Shown piece after piece: positions 1 through 5,326 of a DNA stretch of 7,317 nt. A program made the position numbers and the translations under genes. Where the stretch lies: the NCBI GenBank assembly GCA_965368175.1, contig CBDULX010000156.1, positions 1-7,317 on the forward strand, read 5' to 3'. The notes under the pieces were generated by a model. It was given only the letters and a program-made list of their open reading frames with translations, was not told the origin of the DNA and searched no databases. This DNA comes from CBDULX01 sp965368175. Its GTDB lineage: Bacteria > Pseudomonadota > Gammaproteobacteria > SZUA-229. Every line of letters begins with the position of its first letter. Positions within the stretch are counted from its first letter, which is position 1.

Positions 1-104
1 GAATGTCATGGACGACATTCATAAATGAACTCGCCCAGCAGGGCGAAACCAATGTTCAAAAGTATAATTCAGTAGTATTACGGAACAGGTACTGACATTG
101 GCTT
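1..104. repeat. Hairpin-rich intergenic repeat, cut by left edge
   Basis: The stretch starts with a 7-bp stem and 6-nt loop (GAATGTC at 1-7, GACATTC at 13-19). A second stem follows (CGCCC/GGGCG around 32-45). CCAATGT (49-55) then pairs with ACATTGG (95-101). The segment around 22-54, ending in GAAACCAATG, resembles a segment at 5144-5180 that ends in CAAAACCAATG, so it looks like a diverged dispersed repeat. No gene is seen in 1-206. The left boundary of the repeat is unknown because the window begins inside it. Confidence 0.45.
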
Positions 105-206
105 ACTAAAAATGATAATCAGTAAAAATCACAAAATATTCCAAGTAAACAATCGCTTCTGGAAGATTTAAACAAAAATAACAAATGATTGTGGTGATTG
201 GAGTTG

Positions 207-243
207 AAAAAATAAAAAAGGGAAAGTACTGACGTACTTTCCC
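207..243 (-). terminator. Rho-independent terminator of the distal CBS gene
   Basis: A perfect 10-bp stem (GGGAAAGTAC at 220-229, GTACTTTCCC at 234-243) with a 4-nt loop is followed, in the minus direction, by a U-rich tract (plus-strand AAAAAATAAAAAA at 207-219). It begins 13 nt beyond the stop codon of the minus-strand CBS gene ending at 257. The T tract lies on the correct side only for minus-strand transcription, so it ends the CBS transcript. Confidence 0.93.
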
Positions 244-256
244 AACCAAGGGGGGG

Positions 257-670
257 TTAGTGCAGGATATTGGCTGATACCAGTACATTACTGGCCAGGT
301 CATGTGAATAATGGGCAATATCATCCACTGACAGGAATCCGGCAAGGGTGTTGTTACGATTCATTACTGCCAGTCGCCGAATATGCCTGCGACTCATGAT
401 CTCAGCGGCTTCACTGAGTTCCTGGTCGATGTAGCAGGTGGCGACATCCTTATTCATCACTTCATGTACTTTGGTTATCACTGCATGGCGACCGGTAGCC
501 GTGACTTTGCAGCAGATATCACGGTCGGTAATGATGCCCTGTAGCTCGCCGTTTTCCAGTACTATTAATGCACCTAAATGCAAATCGTGCATCTTACGTG
601 CTGCTTCTTTGGTACTGTCCATAGGGCCGATGGATTCGATTTTTGAATTCATAACATTGGAAATGTCCAT
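257..670 (-). CDS. Paired CBS-domain protein (distal copy)
   Basis: This 137-residue protein consists almost entirely of two CBS domains, at about residues 7-60 and 71-125. Each has the usual pattern: a VM..x..SIGP or VM..VATC opening, an AARKM or AAEIM helix, and a GxxTDRDI or GFLSVDDIA strand-helix ending. Such Bateman modules normally bind adenosine nucleotides (AMP, ATP, SAM), and free-standing ones act as energy or redox sensors on partner proteins. No signal peptide or membrane segment is seen, so it should be cytoplasmic. The start is well supported by AAGGAGA at 677-683, seven bases before ATG. It aligns without gaps to the upstream paralogue ending at 856 (about 72 of 137 identical by hand count). 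Cys54 and Cys79 are shared by both. The partner and ligand are unknown. Confidence 0.92.
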   Translation of the reverse strand: MDISNVMNSKIESIGPMDSTKEAARKMHDLHLGALIVLENGELQGIITDRDICCKVTATGRHAVITKVHEVMNKDVATCYIDQELSEAAEIMSRRHIRRLAVMNRNNTLAGFLSVDDIAHYSHDLASNVLVSANILH

Positions 671-709
671 AATGTATCTCCTTTTTAAAGGCTGATGTTA
701 GTTTATCAA

Positions 710-856
710 GGGAATCTCTGATTAATTCATTTATTGTCATACCGGCAAAGGCCGGTATCCAGTAGTATCAATAAGATAATGGATTCCTGCCTTCACCCCA
801 GGACTACTTTGTCACTTCGGTTCAGGCGCGCAGAAATAACTTAATCAGAGGCTCCC
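710..856. mobile_element. MITE-like non-autonomous element, copy 1 (147 bp)
   Basis: Imperfect terminal inverted repeats of 23 bp match at 19 positions: 710-732 begins GGGAATCTCTGATTAA, and 834-856 read in reverse begins GGGAGCCTCTGATTAA. No transposase is encoded. Inside are a hairpin with an 8-bp stem (ATACCGGC 739-746, GCCGGTAT 751-758) and the pair ATCCA (757-761)/TGGAT (780-784), a pattern common in gammaproteobacterial intergenic repeats. It shares the CTCTGATTAA terminal core and an internal CGCCTGAACC (reverse strand) with the element at 2458-2669. The right end abuts the stop codon of the CBS gene at 856. No clear target duplication could be assigned. Confidence 0.72.
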
Positions 857-1269
857 TAGTGTGTATTACCGGCATGATCCAGTACTTTTCCGGCGAGTTC
901 AGTAGAGGCCCTTGCCAGATCATCCACCGAGAGAAAACCGGTTAACTGATGGTTATGATCAACCACGGCCAGCCGCCTGAGGTGACGGCTTTCCATAATA
1001 GTGGCCGCAGTTTCAAGTTCTTCATCGTTAAAGCAGGTAGCGACTTCACGGGTCATCACTTTCTGTACTTCCGTGCTGTTAGGATCACGGCCCATGGCTA
1101 CGGCATGGCAACTAATATCCCGATCAGTGATAATGCCCAGTAATTCACCGTTCTCAATAATGGGTAAAGATCCTATATTCAGGCTGGCCATTTTCCGGGC
1201 GGCCTGGCGCAAACTGGTTCTGGGGCCAATAGATTCAACATTGGTGGTCATGAGGTCTTGAACTTTCAT
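856..1269 (-). CDS. Paired CBS-domain protein (proximal copy)
   Basis: Two tandem CBS domains lie at about residues 7-60 and 71-125, with the same motifs as its paralogue (VESIGP, AARKM, ENGELLGIITDRDI, VMTREVATC, RHLRRLAVV, GFLSVDDLA). It is predicted to be a cytoplasmic nucleotide-binding sensory module. The frame is open further, to an ATG at 1284 (142 residues), with another ATG at 1272. I chose the ATG at 1269 because AAGGA (1277-1281) lies seven bases upstream and because this gives 137 residues, aligning residue-for-residue with the other CBS protein, which starts the same way. It is transcribed toward the second CBS gene, 185 bp away, with a MITE-like element filling most of the gap. 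An inverted repeat GAATCC-N9-GGATTC at 1289-1309 lies just upstream and could be an operator. Confidence 0.9.
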   Translation of the reverse strand: MKVQDLMTTNVESIGPRTSLRQAARKMASLNIGSLPIIENGELLGIITDRDISCHAVAMGRDPNSTEVQKVMTREVATCFNDEELETAATIMESRHLRRLAVVDHNHQLTGFLSVDDLARASTELAGKVLDHAGNTH

Positions 1270-1354
1270 CATTTTATCCTTCATATTAGAATCCCTGTAA
1301 AGTGGATTCCGAGGGTAGTAACAGTCTCTGGTCAGGAATGATAAAAATGTGCTT

Positions 1355-1433
1355 AGGAACCTCTGACCAGGTTGTGATTGTTTTATACTGTTTTAAAGCG
1401 TCCTACAACAACCAGACTTAATCAGGTTTCCCT
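1355..1433. repeat. Possible degenerate MITE remnant
   Basis: The left end AGGAACCTCTGACCAG (1355-1370) and the right end, read in reverse as AGGGAAACCTGATTAAGT (1416-1433), resemble the terminal repeats of the elements at 710-856 and 2458-2669. The match between the two ends is poor and needs a gap. Only the right end carries a good CTGATTAAGT core. It may be a decayed or internally deleted copy, or chance. Confidence 0.3.
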
Positions 1434-1546
1434 GGAATATTATTTATGACCAGTTTATAACGAATAGTGTTATTTCTGATGGAAGGGAGTGATAGCTAAA
1501 TCTTTATAAAAACATTATCCTGTTATGTTGCATCGAGTGTATGATC

Positions 1547-1560
1547 TTGATCAAAATCAG
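1547..1560. promoter_or_regulatory. FNR/ANR-like binding site
   Basis: TTGAT-CAAA-ATCAG matches the FNR/ANR consensus TTGAT-N4-ATCAA at 9 of 10 defined bases. It lies 110 bp upstream of the hydrolase start and about 280 bp upstream of the proximal CBS gene. I found no -10 hexamer at the exact class II distance on either strand; the closest minus-strand candidate is GATAAT at 1514-1519, a few bases too far. Which gene it would serve is therefore undecided. Confidence 0.5.
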
Positions 1561-1670
1561 GCTCGATATCAGGTTTATTTAATGAAAACAGCGGCTTATT
1601 AATTTTTTAATTATATGCTTAATAAATAATACTGGCGCTGGTTGAGGCCCATGAACTAAATGAGGAAATT

Positions 1671-2456
1671 ATGAAAACAGCACTCATATCTATTGCGCTT
1701 ATATTGACATCGATTAGTGTACAGGCGGAGATCATAGGTAAGACCATTAGCTATAGTGATGGTGAAACCACTATGAAAGGATATATAGCTTATGATGATT
1801 CGGTGAAAGGGCAAATGCCGGGTATTCTGGTGGTGCATGAATGGTGGGGACATAACGAGTATGTTAGAAAACGTGCCAGAATGCTCGCCGAGCAGGGGTA
1901 TGTAGCTCTGGCCGTAGATATGTACGGAGACGGTACGCAGGCCGATCACCCTGAAGACGCGATGAAGTTTTCCCAGCAGCTGATGTCAAACTTTCCAGTG
2001 GCAGAGTCGCGATTTAATGCAGCACTGACCTTGCTTAAACAGCAGGCCAATGTGGATAATAATAAACTGGCAGCAGCCGGTTATTGTTTTGGCGGTGGTA
2101 CGGTATTGCAATTGACTCGTTCAGGACTGGATGTGAATGTGGCTGCTGTGTTTCATGGTAGCCTGCTTACTCGTAAACCTGCACAGAAAGGACAGGTTAA
2201 GGCCAAATTACTGGTGTTTAATGGAGATGATGACCCCATGGTCAAGCCTGAGCATATAGCGGGCTTTAAACAGGAAATGAAAAATGCCGATGTCGATTAC
2301 AGGTTTTTCAGTTATCCCGGTGCAAAACATGCTTTCACCAACCCTGCAGCAGATGATCTGGGGAAAAAATTTAGCTTACCACTGGCATACAATGAAAAGG
2401 CCGATAAACAATCATGGGCCGAGTTCCTGAAAACATTGAAAAAGTCGTTCAAATAA
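1671..2456 (+). CDS. Exported dienelactone hydrolase family protein
   Basis: This 261-residue alpha/beta hydrolase has an N-terminal signal peptide: Lys2, a hydrophobic core at 4-17, and likely cleavage after VQA at 17-19. It is therefore probably periplasmic. The dienelactone hydrolase pattern is complete: HEWWG (Glu57 being the family's active-site glutamate), nucleophile Cys139 in GYCFGGG, the acidic residue in NGDDDP (probably Asp188), and His220 in AKHAFT. The VDMYGDG segment at 82-88 is also typical. Family members hydrolyse lactones or esters, but most exported homologues have no known substrate, so 4-carboxymethylenebutenolide activity should not be assumed. The ATG at 1671 has AGGA six bases upstream and begins the signal peptide. 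No ring-cleavage genes adjoin it, which argues against a role in a chlorocatechol pathway. A MITE-like element follows the stop codon directly. Confidence 0.92.
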   Translation: MKTALISIALILTSISVQAEIIGKTISYSDGETTMKGYIAYDDSVKGQMPGILVVHEWWGHNEYVRKRARMLAEQGYVALAVDMYGDGTQADHPEDAMKFSQQLMSNFPVAESRFNAALTLLKQQANVDNNKLAAAGYCFGGGTVLQLTRSGLDVNVAAVFHGSLLTRKPAQKGQVKAKLLVFNGDDDPMVKPEHIAGFKQEMKNADVDYRFFSYPGAKHAFTNPAADDLGKKFSLPLAYNEKADKQSWAEFLKTLKKSFK

Positions 2457-2457
2457 T

Positions 2458-2669
2458 ATTAAGGACACTCTGATTAAATTGTCATTTCGATAACTGAGTC
2501 TTTTCAGGCTATCCATGCCCTTATGAGACACTTGTTTTCCGTGAACATCGTCCTGCGTTATTTTATCTATCGCCACCCATGGCGGTTGCAGTGTCATAAT
2601 TTTCCAGGTTCAGGCGGGAACAGCTTTGCTCGGGATGACATATAATGTATTAATTAGAGTGTCTTTAAT
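2458..2669. mobile_element. MITE-like non-autonomous element, copy 2 (212 bp)
   Basis: Terminal inverted repeats of 20 bp match at 18 positions: 2458-2477 reads ATTAAGGACACTCTGATTAA, and 2650-2669 in reverse reads ATTAAAGACACTCTAATTAA. TTAA at 2459-2462 and 2665-2668 could be a target-site duplication, which would leave a 202-bp element (2463-2664). No transposase or credible ORF lies inside. An internal CGCCA-N4-TGGCG hairpin (about 2570-2584) is present. The end core, a nearby GTCAT, and CGCCTGAACC on the reverse strand are shared with the element at 710-856, placing them in one family of different internal lengths. Confidence 0.8.
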
Positions 2670-2679
2670 GCTTGAATTA

Positions 2680-2685
2680 TATAAT
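2680..2685 (+). promoter_or_regulatory. Candidate -10 element of the GGDEF-like gene
   Basis: A perfect TATAAT lies 30 bp upstream of the ATG at 2716, which would give a leader of roughly 24 nt. No good -35 hexamer is found at 16-18 bp spacing; that position falls inside the right terminal repeat of the MITE-like element (GAGTGT around 2657-2662). The promoter would either be activator-dependent or have a -35 region altered by the element. A second TATAAT at 2641-2646 lies inside the element. Confidence 0.4.
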
Positions 2686-2715
2686 TTCAGATTAATCGAA
2701 TATTAAAGGGTCAGG

Positions 2716-3849
2716 ATGATTGGGTTTTCCGTGAAAAAAATAAAGCAGAAGGATGACTCGATAATTTCACGTTTTAAAATTATTTCTATATTTTTATCAG
2801 GCTCTTTGGGAGCTGTTCTGTTAATGCTTATGGCAATCTATAATGGTGCCAGTGAATACGCCATAAAAAATGCAATTCAAAGGTCTTTCGAAGTAACTTT
2901 GGTTAAAGCTGAAATGGCGTTTTCCGATATCCACAGAGTGCTCGATAAAAACGAATTTATAGACATTGTTCAGGAATTGACAGATGACGAATCGACTTTA
3001 TATGCGGTAGTTGATCATTATCCTGAAACAATACGAGTTGGCAATAATGACCTGAGTTTATCGTTCGACCAGTTGCAATCAGGTGAGCAGAATTTGAGTG
3101 GGGGCTATTTCGAACAGCTGGGCAGGACCTATATCTGGAACCTTATAGTCATTGAAGATCAGTTATATCCGGTGCTTTCGGTTACTGAGTTTACGGAAAG
3201 TCAAAATGACATTATGCAGCTGGTATTCTCTAATCGTTTAATCATCCCCAGTATATTTATTATCTGGCTAACTGTCTGGGGTTCGTTGATGTTATCGCGT
3301 CTGCTGGGCAGACTGCACGAGCAGAGAGTATCACTGGAAGCATTTGTTACCCTTGACCCATTAACTGGCCTGCAGAATCAGAAACAGGCCAGAAAAATCA
3401 TAGAGATAGAACTGAGTAAGGCGCATAGACAAAATCAGCATTTGCCAGTGTTGCTTGTGCTGGTTGAAGATTATTTTGAAATTAGTGAATACTATGGGCA
3501 GTCATTCTGCGATGCAATTATTCTGACAATTTCCCAGCGTCTGAATGACACAATCAGGGCTTATGATCAGGTGCTGAGGTATCGTAAAAATGTATTTATG
3601 GTGTTGTTGCCCGATGAAAATAAGGAAAGTTCTGCGCTGGTGGAAAAGCGCGTATATAAAGAACTGGTACAGCAGTATGAGATCTATGGGCACTATATAC
3701 AACCGACGTTGGCTATTGAGCGTGTAATCTACCCGGATGATATACATCAGCCGGATGAGTTTATTAATGGCTGTAACAGCCGAATTGATAACAGGGTGAC
3801 TGGTGCGCTGGATAATAGCAATCAACCTATAACAGAAACCCAGGTTTGA
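2716..3849 (+). CDS. Membrane-anchored degenerate GGDEF-domain protein
   Basis: This 377-residue protein has a short cytoplasmic N-terminus, a transmembrane helix at about 22-42, a periplasmic sensor-like region at about 43-173, a second helix at about 175-197, and a cytoplasmic GGDEF-fold domain at about 205-350. The domain opens with the diagnostic LDPLTGLQNQ (213-222). The signature loop, however, reads RYRKNVF (288-294) where active enzymes have RYGGDEF. The upstream metal/substrate segment is also altered (VEDYFEISEYYGQSF, 250-264). It is therefore almost certainly not a diguanylate cyclase, though it could bind a nucleotide or act through dimerisation. The periplasmic part matches no sensor family I recognise. 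The ATG follows AAAGGG (2705-2710) by five bases. It heads a three-gene cluster, 24 bp before the next gene. Confidence 0.88.
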   Translation: MIGFSVKKIKQKDDSIISRFKIISIFLSGSLGAVLLMLMAIYNGASEYAIKNAIQRSFEVTLVKAEMAFSDIHRVLDKNEFIDIVQELTDDESTLYAVVDHYPETIRVGNNDLSLSFDQLQSGEQNLSGGYFEQLGRTYIWNLIVIEDQLYPVLSVTEFTESQNDIMQLVFSNRLIIPSIFIIWLTVWGSLMLSRLLGRLHEQRVSLEAFVTLDPLTGLQNQKQARKIIEIELSKAHRQNQHLPVLLVLVEDYFEISEYYGQSFCDAIILTISQRLNDTIRAYDQVLRYRKNVFMVLLPDENKESSALVEKRVYKELVQQYEIYGHYIQPTLAIERVIYPDDIHQPDEFINGCNSRIDNRVTGALDNSNQPITETQV

Positions 3850-3873
3850 AAAATTTGCAAGTGAGAAGTAGTA

Positions 3874-4098
3874 ATGACTTTAGCAAGAAATATGGGACCG
3901 ATTGACCAGGTCTTTAGAACTCTGATGGGAGTCGCATGTATGTATCTGGGGCCATTTTCAGACTGGTTAACATCGGATTTTATATCCGGCGTGCTGCTGG
4001 CGCTAGTGGGATTGTTAGTCATCATCTCATCGCTGGCAGGTTTTTGTCCTTTCTATTATGCCGCCGGTTTCAATACTTATCGGGAACCGGGTTCCTGA
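3874..4098 (+). CDS. YgaP-like (DUF2892) small inner-membrane protein
   Basis: This 74-residue protein has two predicted membrane helices (about 13-28 and 36-55) and the family's closing motif, here GFCPFYYAAGFNT (56-68), with the conserved Cys58-Pro59. The opening N-M-G-P-I-D-Q-V-F-R is also typical of the DUF2892/YgaP transmembrane domain. In E. coli YgaP this domain is fused to a rhodanese domain; here it stands alone and no rhodanese gene adjoins it. Its role is unknown, although the family often occurs near sulfur or redox genes. The start is supported only by a weak GAGAAG about five bases upstream. Gaps of 24 and 25 bp to its neighbours indicate co-transcription with the GGDEF-like and ParS-like genes. 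Confidence 0.85.
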   Translation: MTLARNMGPIDQVFRTLMGVACMYLGPFSDWLTSDFISGVLLALVGLLVIISSLAGFCPFYYAAGFNTYREPGS

Positions 4099-4123
4099 TT
4101 TATTTTAGAGAGTACTGAGTCTA

Positions 4124-4492
4124 TTGTTCCAGATCACTGATACCGGTACTGATCCTGCCCGGCTCACTCAATCAATCCTGCAAATTCGGGATTTGCTGGG
4201 TTTATACAATGCGGAACTGGCGCGAATACTTAGTGTTCAATGTGCCGATGTGGGTCGACTGGGAGTTGCTCAGAACTATCTGGAAACAGATACCCCTGCC
4301 TGGCGACAGGCGCTGTTACTGCGCAGTACTTATCAGCGTCTGTATGACTGGCAGCAGGGTGATGGTGTGGCAATGAATCACTGGCTGAGAAAGAGCCATC
4401 CTGATATGAGTCCAACACCACTGATGTTGATGGTGGATCATGGAGGCCTGCAGACGGTATATGACTTTCTCTTAAGTCGCCCAGCCAGATAA
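4124..4492 (+). CDS. Orphan Xre/MbcA/ParS-like (DUF2384) protein
   Basis: This 122-residue protein has a helical N-terminal half that could be a helix-turn-helix (about 17-48, including LLGLYNAELARILSV). The C-terminal segment fits the MbcA/ParS/Xre antitoxin toxin-binding domain: MNHWLRKSHPDM (84-95), TPLMLMVDHGGLQTVYDFL (98-116). Family members usually neutralise RES-domain toxins, but no toxin gene lies next to it in this window, so a regulatory or solitary role is likely. The start is TTG: an in-frame stop at 4106 excludes an upstream ATG, and the next in-frame ATG (4373) would remove most of the protein. A weak AGAG (4109-4112) lies 11 bases upstream of the TTG. It is probably the last gene of the cluster starting at 2716. 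Confidence 0.8.
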   Translation: MFQITDTGTDPARLTQSILQIRDLLGLYNAELARILSVQCADVGRLGVAQNYLETDTPAWRQALLLRSTYQRLYDWQQGDGVAMNHWLRKSHPDMSPTPLMLMVDHGGLQTVYDFLLSRPAR

Positions 4493-4553
4493 TCAAAACT
4501 TAACCTGAGGTTCCCTCGATAAAAAATTCTCGATAACTGTATATTGCACTTTT

Positions 4554-4581
4554 TTGATGCAAATCATCGGCTCCAGATAAA
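4554..4581 (+). promoter_or_regulatory. Weak sigma-70-like promoter for the CxxC gene
   Basis: TTGATG (4554-4559) and GATAAA (4576-4581) are spaced 16 bp apart, each matching 4 of 6 consensus bases, 70 bp upstream of the GTG start at 4652. Nearby are a repeated CTCGATAA (4515-4522 and 4529-4536) and the pair TTGCA (4544-4548)/TGCAA (4558-4562), which could bind a regulator. The assignment is tentative. Confidence 0.25.
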
Positions 4582-4651
4582 TAGATCTTCAAGTTTCTGG
4601 TAAATTCAACTAGTCTTGAACTGTTTATTAATCAAATATCGGTGAATTTTA

Positions 4652-5086
4652 GTGGAGTTTTATAAAACGGTTGATGTCTCGATGTCGGCAGACAAGATTC
4701 AACGCTATGTGAAAATGAACAGTCTGCACGACTTGTGCGCTTCCGTAAAAGAAGTTTATGCTCGAGAAGGAAATCGCGCACTGATCGAATGTATTTTTGG
4801 TAATCATCATGTGCATCGTGAAAATATTCAGCAGGGCGTCAGGTTCAGTTTTACCGATGATTCCTATGCCCTTCAATGGTCTATTACCGCCTCCGAACCA
4901 CTGGCCGATAGTGTGCTAGTCCACTGCACTGTAAATTGTCCAGATTGTGAGGCAGATTTTATCGAGTTAGTTAAGAAATTTCTTGATGACTGGGACAAAG
5001 GGCTCAAGGCCTGGGAGCTCAATCAGCTGGAACAGCAAAATAAGGTCTGTGTCTCCTGTGGTGATACCTTCGGGGGCTTTGGTTGA
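4652..5086 (+). CDS. Unknown protein with two CxxC pairs
   Basis: I do not recognise the family of this 144-residue protein. It has no signal peptide or membrane helix and should be cytoplasmic. Two CxxC pairs, Cys96-Pro-Asp-Cys99 and Cys133-Val-Ser-Cys136, are separated by a charged helical stretch (about 100-131, rich in Lys, Asp and Glu). A further Cys92 and His91 lie near the first pair. Four such cysteines could bind zinc or an iron-sulfur cluster, or form redox disulfides. The protein ends with a glycine-rich CGDTFGGFG. The start is GTG: an in-frame TGA at 4643-4645 rules out anything longer, and GGTGA (4641-4645) lies six bases before it. It is the gene immediately upstream of nifJ on the same strand, but a 393-bp gap with its own promoter signals makes a shared operon unlikely. 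Confidence 0.8.
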   Translation: MEFYKTVDVSMSADKIQRYVKMNSLHDLCASVKEVYAREGNRALIECIFGNHHVHRENIQQGVRFSFTDDSYALQWSITASEPLADSVLVHCTVNCPDCEADFIELVKKFLDDWDKGLKAWELNQLEQQNKVCVSCGDTFGGFG

Positions 5087-5088
5087 AT

Positions 5089-5117
5089 ACAGGCTAAGCG
5101 TTAATCGTTTTTCCTGT
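5089..5117 (+). terminator. Hairpin after the CxxC gene, possible weak terminator
   Basis: ACAGG (5089-5093) pairs with CCTGT (5113-5117), and AAGCG (5096-5100) pairs with CGTTT (5106-5110) with one G-U pair, around a 5-nt loop. It begins two bases after the stop codon at 5084-5086. There is no T tract after the stem, so it may be a transcript-end stabilising hairpin or a Rho-assisted end rather than a strong intrinsic terminator. Confidence 0.35.
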
Positions 5118-5143
5118 CACCGCATATCCTGCATTATTATCCA

Positions 5144-5180
5144 TTTATGAGCTCTGGCTTCGCCAGCGGGCAAAACCAAT
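5144..5180. repeat. Dispersed hairpin repeat, copy 2
   Basis: CTGGC (5154-5158) and GCCAG (5162-5166) form a short stem. The segment from TTTATGAGCTC to GGGCAAAACCAATG resembles 22-54 at the left edge of the window (AAATGAACTC to GGGCGAAACCAATG), with small length differences between the stems. Two related copies 5 kb apart suggest a genome-wide intergenic repeat family; the full unit cannot be defined from two partial copies. Confidence 0.45.
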
Positions 5181-5326
5181 GCCTGACTGTTATCTCACTA
5201 AGCCTGTTCTAGCGGCTTGCTAAGTACGCAAACGGTCCTTATCTCGAAAATACCCATTACCCGCGTGATTCAGCCCGCTATGCGTCAGAGGCCTACTAAT
5301 ATGGCGAAGGGATTATCATCACTAAT

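Larger units (their letters stand above)
1285..1670. other. Divergent intergenic region
   Basis: No gene longer than a few codons is seen here. It separates the minus-strand CBS pair from the plus-strand hydrolase, so it must hold promoters for both. Visible elements are GAATCC-N9-GGATTC (1289-1309), CTGGTCAG (1327-1334) paired with CTGACCAG (1362-1369), a possible MITE remnant (1355-1433), ATAAC-N7-GTTAT (1457-1473), an FNR-like box (1547-1560), and a minus-strand -10-like GATAAT (1514-1519). The stretch from 1595 to 1630 is very AT-rich. Confidence 0.6.

Noticed and set aside
250..256. Run of seven G residues as a phase-variation tract
   Set aside because: It lies just after the stop codon of the CBS gene and before its terminator, so slippage would not change a protein or an obvious promoter.
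438..695. Plus-strand frames opposite both CBS genes (also 949-1143 and 1001-1261)
   Set aside because: They are shadows of the minus-strand CBS genes, whose paired domains and ribosome sites are clear.
739..758. ATACCGGC/GCCGGTAT hairpin as an independent terminator of the proximal CBS gene
   Set aside because: It has no adjacent T tract in the minus direction and is an internal part of the MITE-like element.
1656..1949. Minus-strand open frame antisense to the hydrolase start
   Set aside because: The plus-strand frame has a signal peptide, ribosome site and catalytic residues; the antisense translation has no recognisable features.
2412..2597. Minus-strand 61-codon frame running through the MITE-like element
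   Set aside because: It spans the element end and the hydrolase 3' end with no family signal, so it is a chance frame and not a transposase fragment.
4124..5086. ParS-like protein and CxxC protein as a toxin-antitoxin pair
   Set aside because: The genes are 159 bp apart with separate promoter-like signals, and the CxxC protein shows no RES-domain motifs or other toxin features.
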